Made by a program: the position numbers and the translations under genes
NCBI GenBank assembly: GCA_963693285.1
Contig: OY848925.1
Span: 4,194,932 to 4,258,931, forward strand
Length of the DNA stretch: 64,000 nucleotides
Direction of reading: 5' to 3'
DNA from: Xestospongia muta
Taxonomy: Eukaryota > Porifera > Demospongiae > Haplosclerida > Petrosiidae
Shown here: in pieces, positions 1 to 11,565 of the stretch
Position numbering within the stretch: the stretch's first letter is position 1
Layout: each line of letters begins with the position of its first letter
The notes under the pieces: generated by a model
The model's database searches: none
The model's input: the letters and a program-made list of their open reading frames with translations, nothing else
What the model was told of the DNA's origin: nothing

Positions 1-315
1 AATTTAATTTATTTTGTATAATTATATCACAAGTATTTGAGTGTATGAACAATAAGGCAAGCTATGCAAGTGGTATTTTTAATTTGAGAATGAGGAGAGC
101 CTTGTGAAAGCAGTCAAAATAATCCTTTTAACCGAACAGTATTACTGATAAACCTTAATCATTACCTCAGGCAATTAGAGTATATATATGTGTGTGTATA
201 TATATTTGATGTCATCATCAAGACAACTTACCTGAATAGAGAGAAGGAGGGACAGCTGTTGGAAATGAATGATAAGCATGGTCAAAGTGTGTCAATTGTG
301 GCAACACTAATGGAT

Positions 316-352
<37 letters not shown>

Positions 353-822
353 TAAGTAATAATATTTAATTTACTTCTAATTTACTTTTTTCATGATTAT
401 GCCAATATAGTACGTATTTATATACTCATAATTATATACTAATTATATACTTAATCATGACATTCTATCTAGTTTCTAAATATATGCTCTCATGAAATTC
501 ATTTTAACCTGATATATCTTTCTAACTACCTTAAAGTCATTACTATCATCATTCAGGTGTTTCTAAATTGTTGCTCTCTTTATCAAACAGCATTTACTGA
601 ATATGAATGTGTTATAATTCTGCTTTGTTTTCACTATTATTTACAAGTCTAAGTGTTATAATGCCATTGTCAATCTCTATTTCTACACACAGGCTTGTCA
701 GATAGCTCATGGTAACAAATCATATGTGTTAATGCATCCAATGACCTCAACACTGTTATCACACTCTGGTAGACTGGTACTAAGACAATGAACATTAATA
801 TTTCAGAATAATCACACATTAC
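1..822. repeat. Duplicated SMAD intron sequence with a TA microsatellite
   Basis: This stretch follows the second MH1 exon of SMAD copy A and matches 4950-5550, the corresponding intron of copy B. It contains a TA repeat at 319..350 that is much shorter in the copy near 5255. About 140 bases at 345-530 are absent from copy B. No coding sequence was seen. Confidence 0.6.
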
Positions 823-2046
823 CTGGTACTTTGACAAGCTCATAATGGTAAGGATTAATGCAAATGTCCTTGTTCTTGCTTCTATAAGGAAAATGACAAC
901 TGCTTATGGAAGTTAAGTCATTGTGGTTCTGCAAATCAGGCCATCTCCATGCACGGCAAGAAATAAGGTGAGGCATAGCCTTCCTATAAGAAATATCATA
1001 GCAAATTACTAACATATAAACAATTAAAAACATTAAACAATAAAAATGCTTTGTCTATAGGCAAGGACATTGTATAATACAAAATACAGAAAACGTTCCA
1101 TAATTCAAACTATAAATATGTATACATATCCTATAGTAGTAATGAAAGTACTGAACAGTTTGTCATCAAAATAAAAGTGTTATTAAAAAGTGGCATTTTA
1201 ATTAGAACTGTATTTATAGATATTACTATGTGAAGTTATGAAACAAGAAATGAATGTGCTACTGGTTAATGTGTCCAATTTTTGTTATTAAGCACTTTGT
1301 GGTTTCTCTACTTCATGTTTTGATAATAATGGCCTATAATTATTTTATATGGCAATAGTGTCGTAAAATAGTTTCTACATTTAGAAACTAATTTGGATAG
1401 ATCACATGTACTGTTAGTCTGGCTGCTCAGACCCAAACCCCTACTTATTGAACAACAGGCAGGAGAAGGGTCTGGTACAATGCTGTACTGGAGTTTGTTC
1501 AAGGCATCGGAAAAGTATCGTGGCAATATTGGTTCAGAATATTAGAGGTTATATTGTATAGTACAACATTTCTTGTACTAACGTGTCAGTAACATTAATA
1601 CTAATAGACTCAGCTATGTGAATTGAATAATGAGATCAGTTACACTAATATCATGATAGTCTATGGTTAACAATAGTCTTGCATAGGCAGCCCCTCCCTT
1701 AACTGAATAGGAGGGGTTGGCTACATGAGATTAAATTGACGTGTGTGCTGAGGGTCACATAGTTTGTTTGATTATGTCAAAATAATCAGATGTTAAAACA
1801 GAAGAAAAAAATTGTATTTTCTTACCTTTGACTATCTGAGGATTGATTAATGACAACACACAAAGTGGATTCTTTACCGTGACCTACTAGAGACTTTTCC
1901 AGTTCTAGTAGATCTTTCTTACTTAACTTCTTTAAAATAGTCTTGACAACTTTATCAACTTGGTCCTCGTCAGAAGGGACTTTAATATGAGACAAAAGTC
2001 GCTTAGTTATTGACTTCGACAAAGACAATACACTCGGAGAAGCCAT
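823..2046 (-). CDS. SMAD-family transcription factor, copy A (MH1 half only, partial at left edge)
   Basis: SMADs carry receptor kinase signals (TGF-beta/BMP type) to the nucleus. Two exons are visible: 1826..2046 (start codon to a GTAAG donor) and 823..983 (TATAG acceptor to a GTAAT donor). They join in frame (phase 2) and encode an MH1 domain: an N-terminal helix with KRLLSHIKVP, then KAMPHLISCRAWRWPDLQNH and DICINPYHYELVKVP. The zinc ligands (three Cys and the His of NPYHY) are present. Compared with known SMADs, five residues of the DNA-contacting hairpin are missing between the first zinc Cys and RKAMPH. The linker and MH2 exons would lie left of position 1, outside the window. Positions 1-1530 match 4950-6180 and 1530-2960 match 8840-10260, so this is a tandem duplicate of the copy at 4115-9348. 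Family assignment is firm; subtype is not. Confidence 0.88.
984..1825. other. Intron 1 of SMAD copy A
   Basis: About 840 bp between the two MH1 exons. It includes a small fold-back element at about 1424..1476 with CAGACCC / GGGTCTG ends, also seen at 8456..8504 and 8791..8834. Nothing coding was recognised. Confidence 0.6.
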
Positions 2047-2855
2047 TGAACGAAGGGCACGTGGTTGCCTGGTTGGGTATGCTCCTAAACAAATAATTAA
2101 ATTTTATTTAATTATTAGAGTCAAGCCTCACTGAATGATTTAAACGTTGCTATGTAAGATAGGTATGTGGCCACACCAGACCTGACTACATACAACTAAA
2201 CAGTTAACGTACAGTGTACTTAACTGATCATTCCAAACTGTATGTGAATGAAACATAATGTCTTCACATAACCTGTAAAATTAATGTTTCCTAAACTATT
2301 TAAAGTAAGCTATATAACAACTTTAATTCAAAATTGATTTGCAAAAATAAAACATAATTTTTATGAAACTTAATTAACAGATTATTAGTCAGTGTTGTTG
2401 CTTTGGACAGGTTTTTGTAAAGCATTGTTCTGGGGGAAATGATTCATAAAGTGACTACTTAATAAGTACTTGGTATACACTGTTTATCAATGTTGGATTG
2501 ACATGCACTTATTATAACTGTCAGATTGTGCTTCACAAAGACTAATTGACCACTTAAAGACTATATCTACATGCAGATGTCTCACCAGAGATGACCAATA
2601 AACTTCACTTATCAAAATATTGTAGATATGGCTACTCTGCACACTACTGACATCAGATGCTCACATCATGCATGGCTTCTCTATAACTACAAGTGATATA
2701 CAAAGAACATGTACAGATCTCTGTGTATTTATGGCAATTTTTGATATTAATGTTTGTCTTTCTCTTCTGTACATTGCTGATGAAGGTATTGCCTGTGAAA
2801 AAAACTGTTGTGTTACCTAAATATTACCATTAATGTCATACTACGTCTCTTCTAT
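2047..2855. other. Upstream region of SMAD copy A
   Basis: Matches 9349-10150 upstream of copy B. Just 5' of the start codon (on the minus strand) both copies carry a TTGTTTAG acceptor-like site about 30-45 bases before the ATG, so a 5' UTR intron is possible. No coding exon was recognised. Confidence 0.45.
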
Positions 2856-2962
2856 AGACTGTTTACATCTTGACTGTAAGGACTTGATGGAAAAAGACAG
2901 TGGTATCTATATAATGCAACCAGATAATTAGACTCCTAACTAATTTCGGGACAGAGATATTT
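2856..2962 (+). pseudogene. FReD gene relic (second exon only) beside SMAD copy A
   Basis: After a TCTATAG acceptor the sequence translates as DCLHLDCKDLMEKDSGIY followed by a TAG. It matches the second exon of the intact FReD genes ([20 protein letters not shown]). The first bases of a later exon (GGACAGAGATA) follow, and similarity then stops abruptly at about 2962, the edge of the segmental duplicate. It is a dead fragment. Confidence 0.7.
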
Positions 2963-3084
2963 AAAACATATATTTAATTATTATGTAGGTTTAGATTTCC
3001 CTCTGTTCTGATATTGTTTGAAGTTATAGATTGTGCTTTAATAGGTATTACATTAGCTTGTAATGACGATGTAACCATTATATA

Positions 3085-3490
3085 TGTGTATTGCATCTAT
3101 AGCAATCGTGGTGATTGTCAGTTCTATAGACAGAAATAATTTACTCTGCAGTTCAACAAGTCTTATTGATAGTCTCAATAATCCAACATCATTTTGTACG
3201 CTATCAGTTTTAACAAATACTAATTTAAATCACACACTAAATACTATTTTATAGGTGCTCTTTTTCAATATGTTATTGTCAATATAGTACTCTGGTGGTT
3301 CTTTGATGTAACTATGTTCTTTTACAAAGTTGTCCTTCCTTTTCATGCCAATCAAACAGACAAAAGGGAAGACAAAAATATATTTTTGCTGTTGTACTGT
3401 GTCTGGGTATGTATGACTCTACTAATACAATTATGATCATAATTTTTATACTATAGCTCTGCTTATACCATTACCAGCTGTCATAGTGTA
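3085..3490 (+). pseudogene. Frizzled-like receptor relic (TM2 to TM4 exons)
   Basis: Fragments match the TM exons of the receptor gene at 12380-17142: a segment like NNLLCSSTSLIDSLNNPT at about 3125-3210, a TM3-like exon from about 3256 with HANQTDK, and an LLIPLPAVIV-like piece near 3460. Stop codons and indels break it, for example TAG in the TM3 stretch and TAA after the TM4 start. No N-terminal or C-terminal part is present. Confidence 0.65.
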
Positions 3491-4114
3491 AAATCAGTAA
3501 AATCATTTCATCTACTATCTACTATAAGAACCACATTTAAAGTTTCATCATTAAATAAGATGAGCAGTATCAGTCAAACTAAATGTGTCACTACAACAAT
3601 TTAAACAACTATTCATGTGTAATACCACTACATAATGTAGTATTGATAACTCTTATGTATGGGTTTGCATACTATTAATTAAGTAATACATTTGTGTAAT
3701 TATAACAAGAACATAATATATATTCAGTTTCATGTTTTACATACTTTTAGAATTACTTGTTTAGTCATGTATCAATTTATATATTCACATTATATGTAGT
3801 GTATGAAAATTGGAGTTCTACTCAGGTCTCTTTCTCATTGGAGTTTTACTTTCAACTATATAATAATTAACACAATAGTACATATCAACTCGAATATATA
3901 AATATAAACTGATTTGTGTATTATAGATATACAAAACTGTGATCTATGGTATTTGTTTGAATGTTCAAAGGATGTTTGTTTCATAAATGTTACAAAACTA
4001 TCAGCCAGTCTGTTTTATAGAAATAAATGAGGAGAGTCATAAATGTGATAAAATGATGCAATAAATATATATCAGATATGTTTATTCATGATTGGAAATA
4101 ACAAGTTAAGTGTC
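3491..4114. other. AT-rich spacer downstream of SMAD copy B
   Basis: About 620 bp with no convincing exon on either strand. It contains the 3' flank of the SMAD gene on the minus strand. Confidence 0.4.
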
Positions 4115-7100
4115 TCATGAGTGGGCAATACATTGAGGTGGACCCAAACATCGAATTACATTATCTAACCAAAGTGAAGGACCATTTAAACGGATTTCAA
4201 CCCAGCATGGAGTGCTAGTGATGTCATGCCGACGATAATCAGCTCCCCAACCCTTGACAAAACTAACCCTAATGATACAGAGACGATAAAGTCGATAAAT
4301 ATCTTTATAATGTAAACGAATAGCTTCTTCTAAACGATCAGCAAAGTCTTTATAATCAAACAAATCCAAGTAAGATCCAGGAATAACTTTAGTCACTGTC
4401 ATAGGACAATAACCATTACGAACATTACTACTGGGTGACTGAACAAAAATGCTGTAATCACTCAAACATTCAACATAGACATTACTGCCTGTTTTAAATA
4501 CACGAAGGCCCTTTCCAATGTAGCGTCGAGTCTTTATGGTTACTTCGTCACGGTTGGTATTGGAAAAACAGCCAACACAATATTGGTCTTTAGAAATTGG
4601 AGAAGTATATCCATCAACAGTGAATATTGAGTTAGTGGCATTAAAAGTGTCACCAATTTGAGTGTTTAGTTCATAATAATTAACAATACACCAAACTGCA
4701 GGCTCAGAAACTGGTGAATAGTTTACTGGAATGAAAATTGGAAATTAAAAGGTAATAAAAAGAGCTTACTAGGTGATGGTACTTCTAGCGATGTCACTAA
4801 AGACCCACATGATGAAGATGAAGCACAAGGTACAGTTTCGTCTAAACAAATAATAGTACTATGTAATCCACAGTGCAAATAATGCCACACCTACTCTAAT
4901 ACTTAATGTCACTGTATGAAAATATATCAAAACTTCTGAACATTGTAATTTAGCTTACTTTGTATATATCACAAATATTTAAGGGTATGAACAACAAGGC
5001 AAGCTATGCAAGTGGTATTTTTAATTAGAGAATGAGGAGAGCCTTGTGAAAGCAGTGACAATAATAATTCTTTTAACCTAACAGTATAACTGATAAACCT
5101 TAATCATTACCTCAGGCAATTAGAGTATATATATATAGTTGATGTCATTATCAAGACAACTTACATGAATAGAGAGAAGGAGGGACAGCTGTTGGAAATG
5201 AATGATAAGCATAGTCAAAGGGTGTTAATTGAGGTGGCAACACTAATGGAGGGATATATATATATATAAAGTCATTACTATCATCATTCAGGTGTTTCTA
5301 AATTGTTGCTCTCTTTATCAAACAGCATTTACTGAATATGAATGTGTTATAATTCTGCTTTGTTTTCACTATTATTTACAAGACTGAGTGTTATAATGCC
5401 ATTGTCAATCTCTATTTCTACACACAGGCTTGCTTGATAACTCATGGTAACAAATCATATGTGTTAATGCATCCAATGACCTCACAGTTATCACACTCTG
5501 GTAGACTGGTACTAAGACAATGAACATTAATATTTCAGAATAATCACACATTACCTGGTACTTTGACAAGCTCATAATGGTAAGGATTAATGCAAATGTC
5601 CTTGTTCTTGCTTCTATAAGGAAAATGACAACTGCTTATGGAAGTTAAGTCATTGTGGTTCTGCAAATCAGGCCATCTCCATGCATGGCAGGAGATAAGG
5701 TGAGGCATAGCCTTCCTATAAGAATTATCATAGCAAAATTACTAACATATAAATTAGAAACATTAAACAAAAAAAATGCTTGTCTATAGGTAAGGACATT
5801 GTATAATACAAAATACAGAAAATGTTTCATAATTCAAACTATAAATATGTACACATATCCTATAGCAGCAATGAAATTACTGAACAGTTTGTTATCAAAA
5901 TAAAATTAGTATTTTTAAAAAGTGGCATTTTAATTAGAACTGTAATTATAGTTATTACTATGTGATGTTATGAAACAATAAGTGACTGTGCTACTGGTTA
6001 ATGTGTCCAATTTTTGTTATTAAGCACTTTGTGTTTCTCTACTTCATGTCTTGATAATAATAGCCTATAATTATTTTATATGGCAATAGTGTGGTAAAGT
6101 AGTTTCTATACTTTGAAACTTATTTTGATAGATCATCTGTACTGTTAGTCTGGCTGCTCAGACCCAACCCCCTAATTATTGAACAACAGGTGGGGGAAGT
6201 ATGCGTTTTCACCTGTTTTGTTCATCCCATTTTCTAATGTTTTCACTTTGAATGGTGTTTTCATTTGTTTCATGTTTTCACCGTTTTTGTGTAAACGGAA
6301 GGTGCATACGCAAAGAAGTTACTGTTTTCAGCAAAAAAAACGTTTCTGTGTAAACAAGGCCTAAATTGCAATTATACAATCAGCTTCATTGTCTTAATTT
6401 TTTTTCTGGGGCAGGGATTAGCAATTTGTGGGCATACTGAAATTGAGGGAAATCTACAGCAATTGCTAACACTGTTATCTACTTATGATCCATGTTTGAA
6501 GGTGCGGTTGAAGGAAAACAAGTATTTGTCTCCTCCTATTGTTAATGAGCAGATTACTACCATGGGGATAATATAAGTCATTGTTTTGTGAAGTACACAA
6601 TCTTTTGCAATTGTATTGGACAGTTCCAATAACATGTACCTCACAAAGATCATTTTCAGCCCTTAGACAATTACTAACATATTTGCGATCTACTATGTCA
6701 GAACTAAGACTTAATAATTGCATACTACTTCATGTTCACAAAGCTTTAACGGACTCTCTAGATATTAAACGAATAGCAAAAGAATTTGTGTCCCATAAGC
6801 CTGAAAGAAAACACTATTTTAGAATATTCAATGATTAAAAGTTATATTGGATATTTCAATATTACAGTCATATCTTATCCCTGTCAGCCCCCCCCCATAA
6901 CAATAGTCCTCATATGCCTACGCAATAATTATACGATGTGTAATTATGCAGTCACTTTAAAAAAGCCAAATAAAAAAGGAATAATTGTCAATATACTAGA
7001 TAATATAATGCTACAATTTCCATAGTCACATTTTTAGCACAATTGTTGTAACATCTACAACCAACATTATTAAGCGAATGTTAAAACTAATGTAAATTTG

Positions 7101-9348
7101 AGAATAATATTTCTCTTCTGCACAACGTTGTATTTTTTACATAATTGAACATGGTGTCAGAGCAGTCTGAGAGTAATTTGGATGAATGCAACATTACAGC
7201 ATAAGAATCAAGACCATCTCTTCCAGCCCTTCCTATTTTCTGGATGTAAGTTTTCATATCACAAGGAACACAAAAATTAATAATCAACCGAACATCAGGG
7301 CAATCCAACCCATCCCAAATGCTACAGTTGCTATAACTATTCTAAGAGATGATGGTCAAGTGAAATTTTCAATAATTCAATTTTTAATAACTGTTTCAGT
7401 TCCCTAGAAGAACATATCAACTAAGCCGAATTCTGGGATCAGCTGAGATGCTCCAGGGGGTTCAGTAAATTCATGGCCCATGTTGACTTGAAAGTAAGTA
7501 TATAGTTTAGGACAATCGGTTTAGTATTTACAAAATATTATGATCCAAGGCATTTCAACATGCTTGCTTTGCAACTCTGTTAACACCAGTCCCAGCATAA
7601 GTTCATCATTACTTTTAACTTCAATACAAGATAGTCGAAGGTTTACTTTATCAGGAGAAATGAATGATCTTTACACAGTCTGTCATACCCAGAAGATGTT
7701 CTACTTTCTCTCTTAAAGCTCTAATTGCCATTGAGGCTAGTGCCATTACATGTACATGTGATTGCATTAAACTCTGTATTTCACCAAGTCTAGAAAATGC
7801 TTCTCAAAAGCTTAAACCCTCTATAAATGCAAAGAAAATATACATAAATGCACCACAATAATTAAGCCTATACTAAAAGTTTAATTACCATTTTACTACA
7901 CAATAAGCCTCATCTATTATTACACCAACAAGACAACTCTGATATATAGATGATCCAAGTAAACTTCTCCATTTAATCATAAGTAATTCTGGACTCATAA
8001 AGAGAATATTATAATGCCCCTTGTTGACTTCATCTTTTACTCCTTTTAATGAATTAGAATCCACATATCCAGTGGCTACACCACATTGCAACAAATTAGT
8101 GACTTGGTGTTTAATTAAGGTTGTCAAAGAGCTAATCACAAGTATTATGGGGTTCTCCTCTGCAGGCTTGTTGTTATATATAACAAAGGCCAGTGGAATA
8201 CAGCTATAACACACTGTTTTACCTAACCCTATCGATAGCATGACAAAAACATCATTTCCTTTCAGAAACTCTATAATTGACGACATTTGCTCATTCTTAA
8301 GTGGCAAAAATTTCAATCTTTCAGCTGCTTCTAAGAGAGACGCTGTCATCTTCTCCATTATCTACCATCACACGTCAATACACATGGTGCTTACGTAATC
8401 ATATGTAGGTGTAATTACTGGGCTGCGCATTGAACAAACTCCAGTACAGCATAGTACCAGACCCTTCCCCAGCCTGTCGTTCAATAATTAGGTGGTTGGT
8501 CTGGGTAGTCACACTACTGTATTGTAGCTATGCGATGCAATAATGAATACTTTGATAATTTTGCTGTAGACTGTATTTTCTACTCATAGTAATGCTTATT
8601 CTAGCTTCACAAGGAGGGAGGAGCATGAATCTTCATAAAACAGCAAAACAACATGTTATAACTTTATGATATATTATGATGATACACATGACGTTTACAT
8701 AGAAATGCCTAATTCGTTGTGACATGTTGCAATTTGATTGGAATGAAATATTTCACATGTGCAGAACATGTTGCTCTACTAAAAATCCCTAGACCCTTCC
8801 CCATCCATCATTCAATCATAGGGACTGGGTCTGGTTCACAATATTAGCGGTTATATTGTATAGTACAACATATCTTGTATTAACGTGTAAGTGACATTAA
8901 CACTAATAGACTCAGCTATGTGAATTGAATAATGAGATCAGTTACACTAATATCATGATAGTCTATGGTTAACAATAGTCTTGCATAGGCAGCCCCTCCT
9001 TCAACTGAATAGGAGGGGTTGGCTACACGAGATTAAATTGACGTGTGTGCTGAGGGTCACATAGTTTGGTTGATTATGTCAAAATAATCAGATGTTAAAA
9101 CAGAAGAAAAAAATTGTATTTTCTTACCTTTGACTATCTGAGGATTGATTAATGACAACACACAAAGTGGATTCTTTACCGTGACCTACTAGAGACTTTT
9201 CCAGTTCTAGTAGATCTTTCTTGCTTAACTTCTTTAAAATAGTCTTGACAACTTTATCAACTTGGTCCTGGTCAGAAGGGACTTTAATATGAGACAAAAG
9301 TCGCTTAGTTATTGGCTTCGACGAAGACAATACACTCGGAGAAGCCAT
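4115..9348 (-). CDS. SMAD-family signal transducer, copy B (complete, four exons, 354 aa)
   Basis: Exons in gene order are 9128..9348, 5555..5715, 4770..4841 and 4115..4725; the phases agree throughout. Exons 1-2 give MH1 (RKAMPHLISC, WRWPDLQNHND, DICINPYHYELVKVP). Exon 3 is a very short Ser-rich linker with no PPxY motif. Exon 4 is a full MH2 domain: SEPAVWCIVNYYELN, TVDGYTSP, TRRYIGKGLRVF, SDYSIFVQSP, SFVKGWGADYRRHDITSTP, CWVEIRLNGP. This resembles receptor-regulated SMADs, but the protein is shorter than the usual 420-470 aa. Oddities: the MH1 hairpin lacks the segment that holds two DNA-contact residues; the L3 loop mixes TGF-beta-type Arg with BMP-type Asp; and the C-terminus reads QCIAHS instead of SSxS, so two of the three serines are lost. 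Intron 1 is swollen by inserted hAT and RecQ-like sequence. It may act as a modulator rather than a classical R-SMAD (inference). Confidence 0.92.
4842..5554. other. SMAD copy B intron 2
   Basis: Lies between the second MH1 exon and the linker exon. From about 4950 it duplicates positions 1-800 with a short deletion in the TA-rich part. No other gene was seen. Confidence 0.55.
6200..6364. repeat. DNA-transposon end fragment
   Basis: A short stretch rich in ATGCGTTTTCAC / GTGTAAACGG motifs, ending in TGTGTAAACAAGGCC. The two halves are partly inverted copies, as at the ends of many cut-and-paste elements. It abuts the hAT relic. Confidence 0.4.
6365..6838 (+). mobile_element. hAT-type transposase relic (C-terminal dimerisation region)
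   Basis: The reading frame at 6581..6838 encodes LLQLYWTVPITCTSQRSFSA, LRQLLTYLRSTMSELRLNN and HVHKALTDSLDIKRIAKEF, then KHYFRIF and a stop. This is the conserved C-terminal dimerisation segment of hAT-family transposases (the RSFS...LRSTMS...RL pattern). The N-terminal zinc finger and catalytic part are missing; 6365-6580 holds only degraded upstream sequence. It sits inside the first intron of SMAD copy B and is absent from copy A, so the insertion followed or accompanied the SMAD duplication. Confidence 0.75.
7087..8358 (-). pseudogene. RecQ-like DNA helicase, broken
   Basis: Minus-strand blocks match a RecQ-family helicase. 7885..8358 holds the N-terminal motor with a Walker A of the form GLGKT, the PIILVISSLTTL motif and a DEAY box followed by CVVKW (usual form DEAH, CVSEW). 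Further on come HEFTEPPGASQLIPEFGLVD, RIVIATVAFGMG, then CPDVRLIINFCVPCDMKTYI and QKIGRAGRDGL (motif VI). Stops and a small insertion between FGMG and DCPDV break the frame, so it is a pseudogene or transposon-derived fragment. It lies in SMAD copy B intron 1. Such helicase fragments can travel with mobile DNA; the carrier is not identified here. Confidence 0.78.
8430..8840. repeat. Fold-back repeats flanking the intron insertion
   Basis: 8430..8502 is an inverted copy of the intron stretch at about 1428..1505, while 6151..6198 is the direct copy. Two short units bounded by CAGACCC / GGGTCTG lie at 8456..8504 and 8791..8834. They mark the right border of the inserted block that holds the hAT and RecQ fragments. 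Confidence 0.55.
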
Positions 9349-10149
9349 TGCATGAAGAGCACGTGGTTAGGTATGCCCCTAAACAAGTAATTGAATTTTA
9401 TTTAATTATTAGAGTCAAGCCTCACTGAATGATTTAAACGTTGCTATGTAAGATAGGTATGGCCACACCAGACCTGACTACATACAACTAAACAGTTAAT
9501 GTACAGTGTACTTAACTGATCATTCCACACTGTATGTGAATGAAACATAATGTCTTCAACATAACCTGTAAAATTAATTTTCCTAAACTATTTAAAGTAA
9601 GCTATATAGCAACTTTAATTTAAAATTGATTTGCAAAAATAAAACATTAATTTTATGAAACGTAATTAACAAATAATTATTAGTCGGTGTTGTTGCTTTG
9701 GACAAGTTTTTGTAAAGCATTGTTCTGTGGGAAATGATTCATAAAGTGACTGCTTAATAAATACTTGGTATACACTGTTTATCAATGTTGGATTGACATG
9801 CACTTATTATAACTGTCAGATTGTGCTTCACAAAGACTAATTGACCACTTAAAAACTATATCTACATGCAGATGTCTCACCAGAGATGACCAATAAACTT
9901 CACTTATCAAAATATTGCATATATGGCTACTCTGTACACTACTGACATCAGATGTTTACATCATGCATGGCTTCTCTATAACTACAAGTGATATATGAAG
10001 AACATGTACAAATCTCTGTGTATTTATGGCAATTTTTGACATTAATGTTTGCCTTTCTCTTCTGTACATTGTTGATGAAAGTATTGCCTGTGAAAAAACT
10101 GTTGTGTTACCTAAATATTACCATTAATGTCATACTACGTCTCTTCTAT

Positions 10150-10460
10150 AGACTGTTTACATCTTGACTGTAAGGACTTGATGGAAAAAGACAGTGGTAT
10201 CTATATAATGCAACCAGATAATTAGACTCCTAACTATTATTTCAGGACAAAGATAATGACCAGTTAGGAAGTAGTGATTGTGCAGTTGCATTTTAAAAGA
10301 GCATGGTAGCATAAAAATTACCTAGACTTTGATCTTAATGGTGTGTACTTGTTTCTTTCACACAGGACTTGCTAATAGTATTATCTGGAAACAATGGAAA
10401 CAATGGAAAAGCTACTTTTATTCTTTGAAATTAAGAAATGAAAGTCAGAGATAAATAACA
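10150..10460 (+). pseudogene. FReD gene relic beside SMAD copy B
   Basis: Starts with the second-exon relic DCLHLDCKDLMEKDSGIY plus TAG (from about 10157). Directly after it comes a decayed fibrinogen C-terminus: DKDND at about 10243, DCAVAF, then KRAW, DLNGVYLF, and WKQWKSYFYSLKLRNESQ with a stop at about 10455. The large central part is deleted and stops are present. It is the longer version of the relic at 2856. Confidence 0.72.
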
Positions 10461-10803
10461 AAGACATAATATTAGGACTTTAATACACTTGTGACTTATG
10501 TCATTCATTCTTATGCAGTGAGTCTATTTTCTTAATTACTAAATCAACCAACCTAACAATGTATAATTTGATACATACAAATTACATATTTTCCTAACCA
10601 TGTAATACAAAGGCTTAGATCAGTGTCAACAAAACATTGCATGGGTGTGACAGTAATTTCAAAAATTCACCCCTATTGTCAGAACCCAAATTTCTATTCT
10701 ACTACACAATATATATATATATAACAAACATTTGAAAAAAATTGTGAAATTATTTCATAAGTGAAAAGTGATTTTACTTTCAAAATATTATGTGAAATAA
10801 AAT
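10461..10803. other. Intergenic, nothing recognised
   Basis: AT-rich spacer between the FReD relic and the 3' end of the CINP gene, with a short TA run near 10710. Confidence 0.4.
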
Positions 10804-11565
10804 TCATTCTCGTAATCCAATGTCAATTAGTAAAGTCTCAAGTTTCATTTGTACCTCATTGCTAATACAAGGTTTATGCAACCAACAAGAAAGATATACG
10901 GTCATTGTGTCCTTATCTCTGATACTAAAAATATCATCACAAATAACTCTGCGAAGATGTTGTTCTTCACTGTATGATTGATAAAGATGACTAGCACATT
11001 CAGCTAGAAGGTAAAAATAATTAATCATAGTCGTAAGATACTTATTTGACTTCATCAACAATTTAACATTAACTTACCAAAATATGTGATTGGCAAAGTA
11101 TTTAACAAGGGCATATCTTCCACTCCATGAAGTGCTAGTAATTCTATTGAACTTTGTAAATTCTTTGATACCATGCCAACTTTTGTGATTATTATATCCT
11201 AACAAAGACTAAAGTAACAAGATACTAAATTATATCCTTACCATTTCCAATAGCATGTTACATAAATCAGTGTGTAACTTTTCATGTTTTTCCACAATTT
11301 TCCCTTCCAACCTTTTCTTCAATTGTGACATATCACTCAATACACGACTATCAGACTCCACTACATGTTGTTCTTCAGTAAGACTGTTCATTAACTTACT
11401 AGCTATATCAAAAGCTTTACTATTCAATGAGGACCAATTCTGTGTCAAGTTATAGAGCTGAGCACAACAGTCTTTGACTCTTCTACATATTTGCTGATAC
11501 TGAGATGATTCGCTCAGTATAATTGGAGTGTCTCTTGACAGACTAACATTGTCCTTCTCAGCCAT
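10804..11565 (-). CDS. CINP: CDK2-interacting protein (CINP) homologue, 214 aa
   Basis: Three exons join in frame: 11242..11565, 11078..11198 and 10804..11003. The 214-aa product is almost the length of human CINP (212 aa). The C-terminus is diagnostic: ASHLYQSYSEEQHLRRVI, then DKDTMTVYLSCWLHKPCISN and LETLLIDIGLRE, which follow the human pattern of a YLS-WLH-P stretch and LE-LL--G near the end. The N-terminal half is helical, with a likely coiled coil (QLKKRLEGKIVEKHEKLH). In vertebrates CINP binds CDK2 and ATRIP and belongs to an AAA-ATPase complex active in replication and ribosome maturation; that role is carried over by homology. The gene is head-to-head with the Frizzled-like receptor, about 815 bp apart. 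No breaks were seen. Confidence 0.88.

Noticed and set aside
984..1033. N-terminal extension (MFLIVYMLVICYDIS) of the MH1 exon frame
   Set aside because: This is intron sequence read through upstream of the TATAG acceptor at 984; MH1 homology starts at KAMPHL.
8021..8209. Plus-strand ORF inside the helicase region
   Set aside because: Antisense shadow of the RecQ-like frame.
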